A program made the translations under genes and the position numbers. Shown here one piece after another: positions 1 to 10,901 of a stretch of 64,000 nt of DNA. Each line of letters opens with the position of its first letter. Positions within the stretch are counted from its first letter, which is position 1. A model generated the notes under the pieces. That model saw only the letters and a program-made list of their open reading frames with translations, did no database searches and was not told the DNA's origin. Source of the DNA: Planctomycetota bacterium (GTDB taxonomy: Bacteria; Planctomycetota; Phycisphaerae; Phycisphaerales; UBA1924); NCBI GenBank assembly GCA_020831805.1, contig JAFIFX010000005.1, positions 62,001 through 126,000 of the forward strand. Direction: 5' to 3'.

Positions 1-1
1 G

Positions 2-1774
2 ATCACCGCCGCGATCACGGGGCTGATCATCGCCGGGGGCAGCCTCTACCGGATCGCGGAACTGCGCTCGGGCGGGTCGGCGGTCGCCCGGGCCCTGGGC
101 GGACGCCCAATCGACCCCTCGACGCGGGACCTCAACGAGCGCCGGGTGCTCAACGTGGTCGAGGAGATGGCCATCGCGTCGGGCGTGCCCGTGCCGCCGG
201 TGTACATCATGCGCGAGGAGAAGGGCATCAACGCCTTCGCCGCCGGGTACCGCCCAGGCGACGCGGTGATCGGCGTGACCAGAGGCTGCGTCGAGGGCCT
301 GACCCGCGACGAGCTGCAGGCCGTCATGGCCCACGAGTTCAGCCACATTCTCAACGGCGACATGCGCCTGAACGTCCGGCTGATCGGCCTGCTCAACGGC
401 ATCGTGCTGATCTCGCTGTTCGGGCACATCCTCCTCCGCGTCGCGCCCCGCGGCGTCGGGCGGAGCAAGGAGGGCGCGGCGGCCGTCATGGTGATCTTCC
501 TGGTCGCCATCGTGATGCTGATCGTCGGCTCGATCGGCGCGCTGGCCGCCCGGATCATCCAGGCCGCGGTCAGCCGCCAGCGGGAGTTTCTGGCCGACGC
601 GGCGGCGGTGCAGTTCACCCGCAACCCATCGGGCATCGCCAACGCCCTGCGCCGCATCGGCGGGGCCACGCACCGCGCCCGCGTCCGCCACCCGCGGGCG
701 CAGGAAGCCGGGCACATGTTCTTCGGCGAGGCGATCTCGGGCGCGTCGATGCTCGGGTCATCGCTGGCCTCGCACCCGCCGTTGGCGGTGCGGATCAAGC
801 GGGTCGATCCGTCCTGGGACGGCACGATGCTCACACCGCTCGAGCCCGAGGAAGACCACGCTGACACGCCCAAACCCCTGACCCCCCGCGAACGCCTCGC
901 ACGGTCCATGCCCGGCGCCGACGCCGGCCCGGTCGGGCAGGCCGCGATCCTGCTGCCCCTGCTCGCGCTGGCCGGGCAACCCGGGCCGGAGCATGTCGAG
1001 CACGCCCGCTCGCTGATCGCGGCCATCCCCGAACCGCTCAAGGAAGCCGCCCACGACATCTCCAGCGGCCGGGCGGTGGTGTACGCCCTGCTGCTGCACG
1101 CCAAGGACGAGCCGGTCCGGGCGGCGCAGATCAAGCACCTCGAATCAAACGGCGACCCCGCGATCGCGGCCCTGGTCCGCAAGCTGGCGCCGGAGGCCGT
1201 TGCGCTGGACCGGACCCTGCGGCTGCCGCTGCTGGACATGACGCTGGGCGCGCTGGCCCACCTCTCCGACGAGCAGCACCGGACCTTCCGGGCCAATGTC
1301 CGCGCCCTGATCCAGATGGACAAGTCCGTCAGCCTGTTCGAGTGGGTCACGCTGAGCGTGCTGACCCGGCACCTGGACGAACGCTTCGGCCGCACCAGCG
1401 CGCCCGTCACGCAGTACTACGCCCTGGGCCGGCTCGGCGACGAGGTCAGCGTGCTGCTCTCCGCCTTCGCACACGCCGGGGCGCAGGAGGACGGGGACGC
1501 GCCCAAGGCCTTCGCCCTCGGCGCGGGCGCCCTCCGGGGCGTGGACACCCGCCTGCTCACGGTCGAGCAATGCTCGCTGGACCGGCTCGACAAGGCCCTG
1601 ACCACCCTGGCCTCCTGCACCGGCCGGCTCAAGGGCGAACTGCTCAAGGCCTGCGCCTTGGTCGCCGGCGCCGACCACGAGATCACCGCCCAGGAGGCCG
1701 AACTGCTCCGCGCGGTCGGCGACATCCTCGGCGTGCCGACCCCCCCGCTGCTGCCGGGGCAGAAGCTTCTGTGA
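2..1774 (+). CDS. M48 family membrane metalloprotease, 5' end missing
   Basis: Zinc-dependent membrane peptidase of the M48 (HtpX/Ste24-like) group. The reading frame is open from base 2, so the true start lies before the window; 590 residues are visible. HEFSH is encoded at 332-346 and gives two zinc ligands and the catalytic Glu. The downstream EFLADAAA segment (about 590-610) supplies the third ligand. Two hydrophobic stretches follow HEFSH (about 385-450 and 480-560), as in HtpX, which places the active site at the cytoplasmic membrane. The C-terminal 300 residues carry no motif I recognise and are longer than in HtpX. A GTG at 146 is in frame but cuts into conserved sequence. Role in membrane protein quality control is inferred from the family. 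Confidence 0.85.
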   Translation: MTAAITGLIIAGGSLYRIAELRSGGSAVARALGGRPIDPSTRDLNERRVLNVVEEMAIASGVPVPPVYIMREEKGINAFAAGYRPGDAVIGVTRGCVEGLTRDELQAVMAHEFSHILNGDMRLNVRLIGLLNGIVLISLFGHILLRVAPRGVGRSKEGAAAVMVIFLVAIVMLIVGSIGALAARIIQAAVSRQREFLADAAAVQFTRNPSGIANALRRIGGATHRARVRHPRAQEAGHMFFGEAISGASMLGSSLASHPPLAVRIKRVDPSWDGTMLTPLEPEEDHADTPKPLTPRERLARSMPGADAGPVGQAAILLPLLALAGQPGPEHVEHARSLIAAIPEPLKEAAHDISSGRAVVYALLLHAKDEPVRAAQIKHLESNGDPAIAALVRKLAPEAVALDRTLRLPLLDMTLGALAHLSDEQHRTFRANVRALIQMDKSVSLFEWVTLSVLTRHLDERFGRTSAPVTQYYALGRLGDEVSVLLSAFAHAGAQEDGDAPKAFALGAGALRGVDTRLLTVEQCSLDRLDKALTTLASCTGRLKGELLKACALVAGADHEITAQEAELLRAVGDILGVPTPPLLPGQKLL

Positions 1775-1791
1775 CGCGGGTGCGAACCCAA

Positions 1792-1830
1792 CAAGGCCGC
1801 CAACCCCACCCGGAGACGCTGGCGGCCTTG
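1792..1830 (+). terminator. hairpin downstream of the M48 gene
   Basis: Perfect 11-bp arms CAAGGCCGCCA (1792-1802) and TGGCGGCCTTG (1820-1830), 18 bases after the M48 stop codon. There is no T-run after it, so it would be a weak intrinsic terminator or an mRNA 3'-end stabiliser. Confidence 0.4.
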
Positions 1831-1907
1831 CCCGGAACGCAACAACCCCCCCTCCCCCCCCCCGCAGTTGGCGGCACGGAACCCGCCCGGACGGTGCCGA
1901 ACCTGAT

Positions 1908-1946
1908 CAAGACGGCCAATCCCACTCCCAGGGATTGGCAGCCTTG
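1908..1946. repeat. second copy of the related hairpin
   Basis: Perfect core CCAATCCC (1916-1923) / GGGATTGG (1931-1938), extended imperfectly to CAAG at 1908 and CTTG at 1946. Both arms and the trailing GGAACGC resemble the hairpin at 1792-1830, which suggests a repeated element rather than two unrelated stems. Confidence 0.45.
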
Positions 1947-2171
1947 GCCGGAACGCGGCCAAACCCCTTCCGTCGTTGCGGTACACGGCCATGCCCCTTC
2001 ACCGGAGGAGCCGGATTACACCCAACACACAGACAAAAGATGGATACTCTCTGCCGCATGGGTAGGTAGGGAGTTTGATGGATATATGGATGATGTGATG
2101 CTCCCGGTACGCCACGCACGACGCACCGGGCCGGATCGATGCACGAACGGCTTTTCCTGCACAACACACCA

Positions 2172-2206
2172 AGACCGCCAGCCTGTGGGTGTGGGGCTGG
2201 CGGTCT
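2172..2206 (-). terminator. hairpin between convergent genes, likely VWA operon terminator
   Basis: Perfect 12-bp arms AGACCGCCAGCC (2172-2183) and GGCTGGCGGTCT (2195-2206) with an 11-base loop, 34 bases past the stop of the minus-strand VWA gene. On the minus strand it is followed by TTGGTGTGTTGTG, a modest U-rich tail. Confidence 0.5.
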
Positions 2207-2239
2207 AGGTCGGCATGGTGGGGTGACACCGAGAGGTGA

Positions 2240-3988
2240 TTACCCGAAGACCTTGCGGCGCATGCTCACATAGTCCCAGAGCACGAAGCGGTCCAGGTCC
2301 TTGCCGCCGGTGAAGAAGACGCGGCCGCTGGTGGCCTGGGCCATGCGCTGGGCGAAGGCGACGTCCTCGCTGGTCTGGCTCCAGCTCGGCAGCAGGAAGA
2401 TGTTGATGGTGATGCCCTCGCGGGCGCAGGCGAAGGCCTCGCGCATGGTGGCTTCTTCGGTGCGCGGGTCGGGGGGGTAGAGCAGGTACAGCTCGGGGCC
2501 TTCGAAGTGGGCGGTGGGCAGACCGTCGGTGATCAGGGTGATCTGGCGGTTGGGCGTGTCCTGGGCGCTGAGGACGCGCCGGGCCAGCGACAGGGCGTGC
2601 TGGATGTTGGTGAAGTGCTGCGGGATGCGGGATTCGGTTACGGTGGGATCGCTCATGTCGGCCTTGAGGCGCACCACCGGGTTGTGGATCGACACCGGCT
2701 TGGGCATCAGGCCCACGATCTCGCTGGAGCGTTTGAGCTTGGCGAAGCTGAACATCTCGACGAACGAGAGGTGGTCGCCGGGGTACTCCTGGCGGATCAG
2801 GGCGTCGAGGGCCAAGGCCATGCGCTTGACGTGCACATACTGCCCGCCGTGGCGCATGGAGCCGGACATGTCCATGAGGATGGCGGTGGCGCACTTGGGG
2901 GTGTTGCGGGTCTTATGGATCACCAGATCGTCGGGTGTGAGCGTGATCCCCCCTCCCCCCACTTCGTCTCTCCGTCTCTCCGTCTCTTCGTCTCTACTTC
3001 CGCGGATCGCCGCGTTGACGAAGCTCGCCCCCACATCCAGGTTCGACACGCTGTCCCCGTACTCGTAGCCCTTCGTCTTGGTCGTCTCCACTGGGCCCTC
3101 GCCCGTGATCGGGTCGTGGCGGCCGCTCCGGGCGGCCTGGAGGTCGGCGAAGATCTCCCGCAGCAGCTTGCCCCGCACCAGCGCGAAGGCCTTGGGGCTC
3201 AGGCGGTAGCCGTCTTTGGTCTTCTCCAGCCCTTGCCGCTCGGCCTCCTGGCGGACGAACTCTTCGAGCTGCTGCTGGATCTGGTTGAGGTTCTGGATCT
3301 GCTCGCCCAGCCCCTCCTCGTCGGCCATCTCACTCAGCTCGTCCAGGTCGATGATCGCGAGCTGGGCCGTCTTCATCGCGGCGCGGAGCTGCTCAAGCAG
3401 TTTGTCGATCGTCTTGAGTTCCTCGTACAGCTCCACCGCCTCGTCCGGCGTCAGCGGCTCGCGCCCGGTGAACGCGTACTCCCCGGACATCTGCTCGATT
3501 TGATACTTCTCCCCGAGCCTTTCAATCAGCTTGATCAATCCCCGCGACACCGGCGAGTGCTCGTTCTTCTGCATGTACCACAATCGTTCGAGGTCGCGGA
3601 CCTGCTGCTCGCGCACCGCCTTGGCGAGCATGTCCCGCTGTTCCTTCTTCGGCTCGATCGTCGCGGCCTGCTCCTGGTACGCCTTCTCGGCCGCCTGGCG
3701 GGCCGCATCGGTCTCATAGGTCGCCAGCAGGCGGGCCTTGCGTTCCTCCAGCATGGCGATCAACGCGTTCAGGCTCGGTCCCAGCCCCTGAATCTGCGAC
3801 GCGTCGATCCTGATCGCGTTGGCGAGCTGCTCCTCGGTCAGCCCGTCGAGGTCGCCGAAGTGCATGGCGTAGTCGAACGCCGCCCCGGCCACGTCCGGCG
3901 GCGGGGCCGTGGGCGAGGGGAAGTTCTTGGGGTCGTAGCCGAGGTAGGCGTGGACGAGGCCCCGGTCATGGCGTCGCGGCGTGGTCAT
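2240..3988 (-). CDS. VWA-domain protein partnered with a MoxR-like ATPase
   Basis: 582-residue cytoplasmic protein with no signal peptide. The N-terminal half (about 100-290) is charged and heptad-like, probably helical or coiled coil. The C-terminal third is a von Willebrand factor A domain with an intact MIDAS start, DMSGS, near residue 370 and a later ITDGLPT segment; it should bind a divalent cation. The start is ATG at 3988, which overlaps the stop of the upstream gene as ATGA, so translation is coupled; an in-frame start further upstream would overlap that gene much more. VWA proteins beside MoxR AAA+ ATPases act as substrate adaptors in chelatase or chaperone-like complexes, and the pair recalls the actinobacterial Rv0958/Rv0959 arrangement (from memory). 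The substrate is unknown. Confidence 0.8.
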   Translation of the reverse strand: MTTPRRHDRGLVHAYLGYDPKNFPSPTAPPPDVAGAAFDYAMHFGDLDGLTEEQLANAIRIDASQIQGLGPSLNALIAMLEERKARLLATYETDAARQAAEKAYQEQAATIEPKKEQRDMLAKAVREQQVRDLERLWYMQKNEHSPVSRGLIKLIERLGEKYQIEQMSGEYAFTGREPLTPDEAVELYEELKTIDKLLEQLRAAMKTAQLAIIDLDELSEMADEEGLGEQIQNLNQIQQQLEEFVRQEAERQGLEKTKDGYRLSPKAFALVRGKLLREIFADLQAARSGRHDPITGEGPVETTKTKGYEYGDSVSNLDVGASFVNAAIRGSRDEETERRRDEVGGGGITLTPDDLVIHKTRNTPKCATAILMDMSGSMRHGGQYVHVKRMALALDALIRQEYPGDHLSFVEMFSFAKLKRSSEIVGLMPKPVSIHNPVVRLKADMSDPTVTESRIPQHFTNIQHALSLARRVLSAQDTPNRQITLITDGLPTAHFEGPELYLLYPPDPRTEEATMREAFACAREGITINIFLLPSWSQTSEDVAFAQRMAQATSGRVFFTGGKDLDRFVLWDYVSMRRKVFG

Positions 3989-4527
3989 CGGACTGCTTTC
4001 ATGCGGTAGCGGGTGTCCGGCGCGACCCCCGCACACCACGCGTGCTCGGTGTCCATCGCGAGCATCGTTGGGCGGAGTTGCTCGAACATCGGGATGTCGT
4101 CGTGATAGTCACCGTCGGTCATGTGGACCAGCAGTTCCGTCGCGGGGTCCAGCGCGACGGCCCGTTCAATGACCGCGCCGACATCGGGCCGCAGCCCGGT
4201 GAAGGGCTCCTGACCTCGGCGGATGTGATTGGCGCTGTGCTCTGCGGCCTCAAGAGCCCGCCGGATCTTCGCTTCGCCCCAGCCCTTGGCCCGGTAGCGC
4301 TTGCGCCGCTGCTCGAGTTCTTGCTCCCAGGTCGGTCCGCCATCGGAGTCTTCCTCTTTGAAGCAATACAGCCGGCACCCGCAATAGCCACGCTCGGTGA
4401 CCATCCACACGACCCGATCCGCGCACTTCTGGGCATCGAGCCGACGCACCGCGAGCGTGCCGACGGTTTCCGCCAGCAGCGTCTCACGGGTCTCCGGGTT
4501 GGATGAGATCATGATCGCCCAGCACAT
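3985..4527 (-). CDS. unknown 180-residue protein in MoxR-VWA operon
   Basis: I do not recognise this protein. It is 180 residues, soluble, with no membrane segment or signal. It has five cysteines, including a YCGCRLYC cluster near residue 50 that could bind metal, then a basic, charged helix (about 70-100). A later segment, LLVHMTDGDYHDD (about 135-147), reads like the last strand and loop of a VWA or nuclease fold. It starts at an ATG 3 bases after the AAA+ ATPase stop and overlaps the VWA gene by 4 bases, so all three are probably made together. A function in the same complex is inference from position only. Confidence 0.7.
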   Translation of the reverse strand: MCWAIMISSNPETRETLLAETVGTLAVRRLDAQKCADRVVWMVTERGYCGCRLYCFKEEDSDGGPTWEQELEQRRKRYRAKGWGEAKIRRALEAAEHSANHIRRGQEPFTGLRPDVGAVIERAVALDPATELLVHMTDGDYHDDIPMFEQLRPTMLAMDTEHAWCAGVAPDTRYRMKAVR

Positions 4528-4530
4528 GGC

Positions 4531-5970
4531 CTATACCTCAAACTCCACCCGCCCGTGCCGCACGGCCCGGCTGATCCGGTCCCGGGCCCACAGCCCGGCC
4601 AGCACGAACTCCACGCAGCTCGCCCGCACCGCGGGGTCCTCCGACGCGTTGACCTGGAAGGCCTGATCCCACACCGGCGGCACGCGCTGGAGCAGCTTCT
4701 CGTAGTGCGAACTCGGCAGCATGTCGCCCACCTCGATCTTCACGCCCTTGGCGAAGATCTCCCCGATCGCCGCCGCCCCGTGCTCGTCGGCGTACTCCTT
4801 GTACACATTGCCGATCGCCTCGGCGAAGATCGCGTCCAGGGCCTGCGTCTCGCTGAGCTGGTGGCTGCTCATCAGGTCCAGCTCCACCTTGCCCGAGGCC
4901 GTGGAGTGGAAGTGGGCCAGGTCGCTGATCCGCGGCACCGACGGCTTCTCGCCCAGCACGATGCCCCGGCGACGGGCCGAAGCGATCATCACGCGGTAGT
5001 TGGCGATCGAGAAGCGGGCCGACACGCCCGAGGCGTGGTCGACATACTTGCTCCGCCGGGCCACCGTCGCCATCTCCTCGACGATCTCCTTCATGAACCG
5101 CGGGACCAGCACCGGGTACGCGCCGCCGAGATCCACGCTCTTGAGCGCCTCCTGCTCGGTGATCTCGATGCCCAGGTCCCGCTCGCGCGGGTAGTGCGTC
5201 TGGATGGTCGAGCCGATGCGGTCCTTGAGCTGGGGGATGACCTTGCCCGAGCGGTTGTAGGTCGCGGGGTTGGCCGAGAAGATGACGAGGATGTCCAGGT
5301 CGAAGCGGACGGGGATGCCGCGGATCTGGACGTCGCGCTCTTCGAGGATGTTGAACAGGCCGACCTGCACCGAGTCGTCCAGGTCGGGCAGCTCGTTCAT
5401 GGCGAACAGACCGCGGTGCATGCGGGGGATCAGGCCGAAGAACAGGGAGTCCTCCGAGCCGAGCGACACGCCGCGGGCGAGTTTCGCGGGGTCAATCTCG
5501 CCGATGACATCGGCGAACTTGGTGCCGGGGGCCAGGCGCTCGGCGTAGCGCTCCGCCCGGGGCCACCACGCGATCGGCGCGTCGTCGCCGTGGTCGGCCA
5601 CAAACCGCTTGCCCGCCTCGGTGATCGGGCGCTCGGGGTCCTCGTGCACCGGGCATCCGGGGATGTCCAGGTACGGCAACTCCGCGTCCAGAAAACGCAC
5701 CAACTGGCGCATCAGCCGGCTCTTGCCCTGTCCCTTCTCACCCAGGAACAGCAGGTCGTGCCCGGCCAGCACGGCGTGGACCACCTCGGGGATCACCGTG
5801 GCGTCGTAGCCGACGATGCCGGGGAACAACTCCTCACCCGAAGCCAGGGCCCGGGTGAGGTTCTCACGCAGTTCTTCCTTGACGGAGCGGGAGTTCCACC
5901 CCGACGCGCGCAGTGCGCGGAGCGTGGCGGGCTTCTGGGCGGGCTTGTTGACGGTCGTGGCGCTCGGCAT
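4531..5970 (-). CDS. MoxR-like AAA+ ATPase (magnesium-chelatase-like)
   Basis: 479-residue AAA+ ATPase. Walker A GEKGQGKS lies at residues 77-84. A long insert ([14 protein letters not shown], about 100-115) precedes the Walker B region ([13 protein letters not shown]), followed by the sensor segment [14 protein letters not shown] and an arginine-finger-like LKDRIG. These match the magnesium chelatase ChlI/MoxR group. A CysCys-free, soluble protein with no signal peptide. Its immediate partners are the 180-residue protein and the VWA protein downstream. ATP-driven remodelling or metal insertion on an unknown substrate is the expected role. The ATG at 5970 has only a distant GGAG (13 bases), which falls within an inverted repeat. 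Confidence 0.8.
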   Translation of the reverse strand: MPSATTVNKPAQKPATLRALRASGWNSRSVKEELRENLTRALASGEELFPGIVGYDATVIPEVVHAVLAGHDLLFLGEKGQGKSRLMRQLVRFLDAELPYLDIPGCPVHEDPERPITEAGKRFVADHGDDAPIAWWPRAERYAERLAPGTKFADVIGEIDPAKLARGVSLGSEDSLFFGLIPRMHRGLFAMNELPDLDDSVQVGLFNILEERDVQIRGIPVRFDLDILVIFSANPATYNRSGKVIPQLKDRIGSTIQTHYPRERDLGIEITEQEALKSVDLGGAYPVLVPRFMKEIVEEMATVARRSKYVDHASGVSARFSIANYRVMIASARRRGIVLGEKPSVPRISDLAHFHSTASGKVELDLMSSHQLSETQALDAIFAEAIGNVYKEYADEHGAAAIGEIFAKGVKIEVGDMLPSSHYEKLLQRVPPVWDQAFQVNASEDPAVRASCVEFVLAGLWARDRISRAVRHGRVEFEV

Positions 5971-5979
5971 GGGTGATTG

Positions 5980-6017
5980 TTCGCTCCGTTGGGCCCCGCG
6001 GATGAGGGAGGAGCGAA
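5980..6017 (-). promoter_or_regulatory. inverted repeat covering the ATPase gene's GGAG
   Basis: Arms TTCGCTCC (5980-5987 on the plus strand) and GGAGCGAA (6010-6017) are perfect 8-bp complements with a 22-base loop. In the minus-strand transcript the downstream arm contains the only GGAG before the ATPase start, so folding would hide it. It could equally be a dyad operator. Confidence 0.4.
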
Positions 6018-6064
6018 CCGGCCCGGCGGCTTATTCCCGCCGCCCTCACCCCCCCATCACCCCA

Positions 6065-7518
<1,454 letters not shown>

Positions 7519-7519
<1 letters not shown>

Positions 7520-8382
7520 CAGCCCACCAGCCGATCACCGACCGCCGGATCGACCACGGGCACACGCACCCGGAGCATCGCGCCGGGCCGGTGGGAACCC
7601 TCCCGGTCCTCGCGGTCCGCCAGCGAGATCACGCCCTCCATCGACTCGACGATCTGGCGTGAGATGGCCAGCCCGATGCCGTGCCCGTCCGCGCGGGTGG
7701 TCACGCCGTGCCGGAACGCCGCCTCACCCCGGACACGCGGGTCCACCCCCGCGCCGTCGTCGGCGATATCCACCACGATCTCGTTCTGAACCCGGTCCAG
7801 CCAGGTCCGGACCTCGACCACACCGCCCGGGTTGAGCGTGTCCCCCTCCGCGGCCCGGCCGATCGATTGCACCGCGTTCATCAGCCCGTTGAGCAACACC
7901 GTGTACAGCGGCCCCGCCGGCGCGGTGCCCGCCTCCGGGTCGATCGTCACGCGCATCTGCACGCCCCGCTCGGCCGCCAGCGGCCGGACGACCTCCAGCG
8001 CGTGATCGATCGCCATGCCCAGCGACACCACACTCGGCACGCCGAACAGCGGCGACCCGATCGGCACCGTCCGGTTGCGCAGCGCGGCGTTGACCATCGA
8101 ACTCATCCGCTCCAGCGTGCCCTGGACCGTCAGGATCTGCTCGCGGGCCACGCTCAGCTTCTCGGCCTCGCACGCGATCTCGCCCTCCGGCAGCGTCGCG
8201 GCGGCCAGCCCGAGCCAACGCATCGACCCGTCGAGCATGTTCCGCAGTTCGTGGGCCACCGCGGTCAGCTGGTCCGCGGTGAGCGGCCCGGACGAGGGAT
8301 CCTCCGGCCCGCGCACGCCCGGCGGTCGGACGGTCTGGCGGCGGCCCGGGGGCGGGTTCGGGGTGTGGGGATCGTCGCTCAT
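7519..8382 (-). CDS. cytoplasmic sensor histidine kinase, no sensor domain
   Basis: 287 residues from ATG at 8382; an ATG at 8385 is equally possible. The first 33 residues are proline-rich. The H-box AHELRNMLDGS holds His44, where the usual proline after HExRN is a methionine. Next comes the catalytic domain with an N-box (NGLMNAVQSIG) and G-boxes (DDGAGVD and GHGIGLA). There is no transmembrane, PAS or GAF segment, so it must sense inside the cell or through a partner. It is translationally coupled to the NtrC-type regulator at 7519-6065 and is presumably its cognate kinase, as in NtrB/NtrC or AtoS/AtoC pairs. Confidence 0.85.
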
Positions 8383-8552
8383 CATCCGGAGAATCGTCGA
8401 CGATCCGGCCGTTGTCACGCCGCGTGTTGCCCCGGCGCGACACCCCGGCCCGATCCCGGCGTTGCGTCCGCGCGACACGGCACAGACGCGCCGCCCGGGG
8501 GCAACAACCCGGGGTTATCAGACCCCTCCCGGCAGGCCGGACCCCGCCGGGG

Positions 8553-8558
8553 TAGGCT
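8553..8558 (+). promoter_or_regulatory. -10-like TAGGCT for leaderless gene at 8565
   Basis: TAGGCT ends 6 bases before the ATG at 8565. There is no purine-rich ribosome site between them. The expected transcription start would coincide with the start codon. The -35 region is very GC-rich and shows no match. Confidence 0.5.
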
Positions 8559-8564
8559 GCCCGC

Positions 8565-10839
8565 ATGGCCCGATTCGTGATCCTGATCGTCCTGCTCGCC
8601 GTGTCTGTCCAGGCCTTCGCCCAACCAGGAGCCCAGGATCTGCGTGAGCAGCCCTACCTCGGACTGAACATCCGCGACACCGCCGACGGGCCGGTGGTGG
8701 GATGGATTTTCCCCGGCCCGCTCGGCGGACAGTCGTTCACCTCCGCCTCGGGCATCCGGCGCGGCGACAACCTCGTTTCCGTCAACGACGAGCCGGCCGA
8801 CGCGGCCCGGTTCTCCGAGATCATCGGCGCCATGTCGCCCGGCGACACCATCACGCTCGTCCTGCGCCGCTCGCCGCAGGCCCAACCCAACGCGGCCGTG
8901 CCGACCGGCGGGCCCGGCGGGGACGAGTTCACCGTGACCGCCACCCTCGCGGCGCGCCACGACTGGACGGGCACCGTCGGACGCGGGCTGGGCGACCGCG
9001 TCATCCCCGACCCGCCCGAGGGCGAGTTCGAGGCGATGATCCTGGAACGGGCGAAACGCCACGGCGTGCTCGACGCCGAGGGCGGCCTCGCCCACCTGAT
9101 GGAGCATCTCAAAGGCATGCAGGACGCGGCGTTGGACCCCAACGCCCTCGACGCGGTGGTCAATGTGTTCCGGCGCCCGCTGTCGATCGATGCGCAGGAA
9201 GCGATCATCGCCGAGCGGGTCCGCGCCTTGCTCGAACAGTCACGCTCGACCGACCCCCGGGATCTGGCGCAACTCGCGACCGACGCCGCACGGCTGATCC
9301 ATGTTGATCCCGCCGGAGCGAACGCCGACGAGCGAAACCCCTGGGATCACATCGAGCAGGGATACACCCGAAAGGCCGAAGCCCTCGTCCGCCACCTCCG
9401 CGACAACATCTCGGTCGGAGGCCCGAACGCGGGCGACCAGATCGGTGTGATCGCCAACTCTCAATGGGTCGTCGAATCGCTCCTGCGATGGGAACTCGAG
9501 CGGTTCCGCGAGCGGGCCGCCGGGATCGACGAGCGGCTGGCCTTCGCCACCGACCCGGAGCGCCAACCCCTCGACCGCGCCACGCTGCCCGAAGCCCTCA
9601 CCAACGCCGTGACCGGCGACATCCTCGGCTACCACGAGATCGGCGACGCACGCTACGGCGTCATCGGCGGACCGGGGCCCAACCGCTACGACATGTCGGT
9701 GATCGCCGAGGTGATCGACATCGGCGGCGACGATGTCTACACCTGGCCGGAAGGAACCGACGAAATCCCCGACCGCAACCACATCATCATCGACCTGGCC
9801 GGGAACGACCGCTACGAATCGCACGCCGAGTTCTCCGGGCCGGCGGCGGGCGTGTTCGGCATCTCGATCATCGACGACCGCGCCGGCAACGACCTCTACC
9901 GATCGAGCCGCATGGGCTCCATCGGCTTCGGCCTCTTCGGCATCGGCATCCTCATCGATCGCGCCGGCGACGACCGGTACGAGAACACCGGGCCCGACAG
10001 CGGCTGGTCCACCGGCGTGGGCTTCTACGGCGTCGGGCTGGTCATCGACCACGCAGGCTCCGATGTCTACCACGCCGAGAAGCTCAGCCAGGGCGTGGGC
10101 GGGCCCCGTGGCTTCGGCGCCATCATCGACGCCGCCGGCAACGACCTCTACCAGGCCAACGGCCCCCACTTCCGGTCCGCCTACGGCACGCCGGGCGTCT
10201 ACCTGGGCATGTCGCAGGGCTTCGGCTTCGGCGTGCGCAGTTACGCCGCCGGCGGGATCGGCGCGATCTACGACTACGCCGGCAACGACCAGTACATCGC
10301 CGGCGAGTTCTCCCAGGCGGGCGGCTACTACTTCGGACTCGGCATCCTGCACGACTACGCGGGCAACGACCTCTACCACGGTAACCGCTACGGCCAGGCC
10401 TTCGCCGCCCACCAAGCCGCGGGCATCCTCATCGACGACGAAGGCGACGACACCTACTGGTCCATGACCGCCGCGTCCCAGTCCGGGGCGTGGGACCAGT
10501 CGGTCACCATGCTCATCGACCGGGCCGGCAACGACGCGTACCGCTGCGACGGCCTGGGCTTGGGCGCGGCGTCGATGCAGTCCCTCGCGATCTTCCTCGA
10601 CCTAAACGGGGACGACCGCTACTCGGCCAACCGCGGGGCGACCCTCGGCCGGTCCGGGGGCGACAGCTACCACTACGACCGTGATCCCGTCTTTTCGTTC
10701 AGCGCCTTCTTCGACCTCGGCTCGGGGTCCGACGCCTACCCCGCCCACCGGGGCCAACGGCCGGTCCGAGGCCACGGGCTCGCGGAACCAGGCGGCCCCG
10801 AAAGACTCCTCGCTGCACGGAATCTTTGTGGACGAATAG
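8565..10839 (+). CDS. secreted PDZ and GND-repeat protein, apparent frameshift
   Basis: Signal peptide at residues 1-20 (cleavage near AFAQ), a PDZ-like domain at about 25-125 (YLGLNIRD, then IRRGDNLVSVND), a helical region, and from about residue 385 some eleven repeats of the form IIDxAGNDxYxxxxxxxGxGxG. The Asp/Asn-Gly turns suggest a calcium-binding beta-solenoid outside the cytoplasm. The frame as sequenced continues past residue 727 straight into pilT. Removing one C from the CCC at 10744-10746 gives a plausible end, ...GIFVDE, stopping at TAG 10837-10839. That reading leaves room for the promoter and ribosome site of pilT, so I annotate a separate 757-residue protein. Sequencing error or a true mutation are both possible. 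Function unknown. Confidence 0.7.
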
Positions 10840-10855
10840 AACTTTCTGGTACAAT
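10825..10855 (+). promoter_or_regulatory. candidate sigma-70-type promoter for pilT
   Basis: TTGTGG (10826-10831), an 18-base spacer, and TACAAT (10850-10855). The start would be near 10862, giving a 40-base leader with AAGGGG before the pilT ATG at 10902. Confidence 0.45.
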
Positions 10856-10901
10856 CCAAACGCGACCGGCCCAGCACCCCAAACAGGGGAAAGGGGAACG
10901 G

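Larger units (their letters stand above)
1775..2239. other. 465-bp gene-free region with three related hairpins
   Basis: Lies between the convergent M48 and VWA genes. It holds three inverted repeats with similar arms (1792-1830, 1908-1946, 2172-2206). The first two are each followed by GGAACGC. Between the second and third is a relatively AT-rich patch (about 2030-2105) with no coding frame. The hairpins may be terminators or a dispersed repeat family. I see no gene here. Confidence 0.6.
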
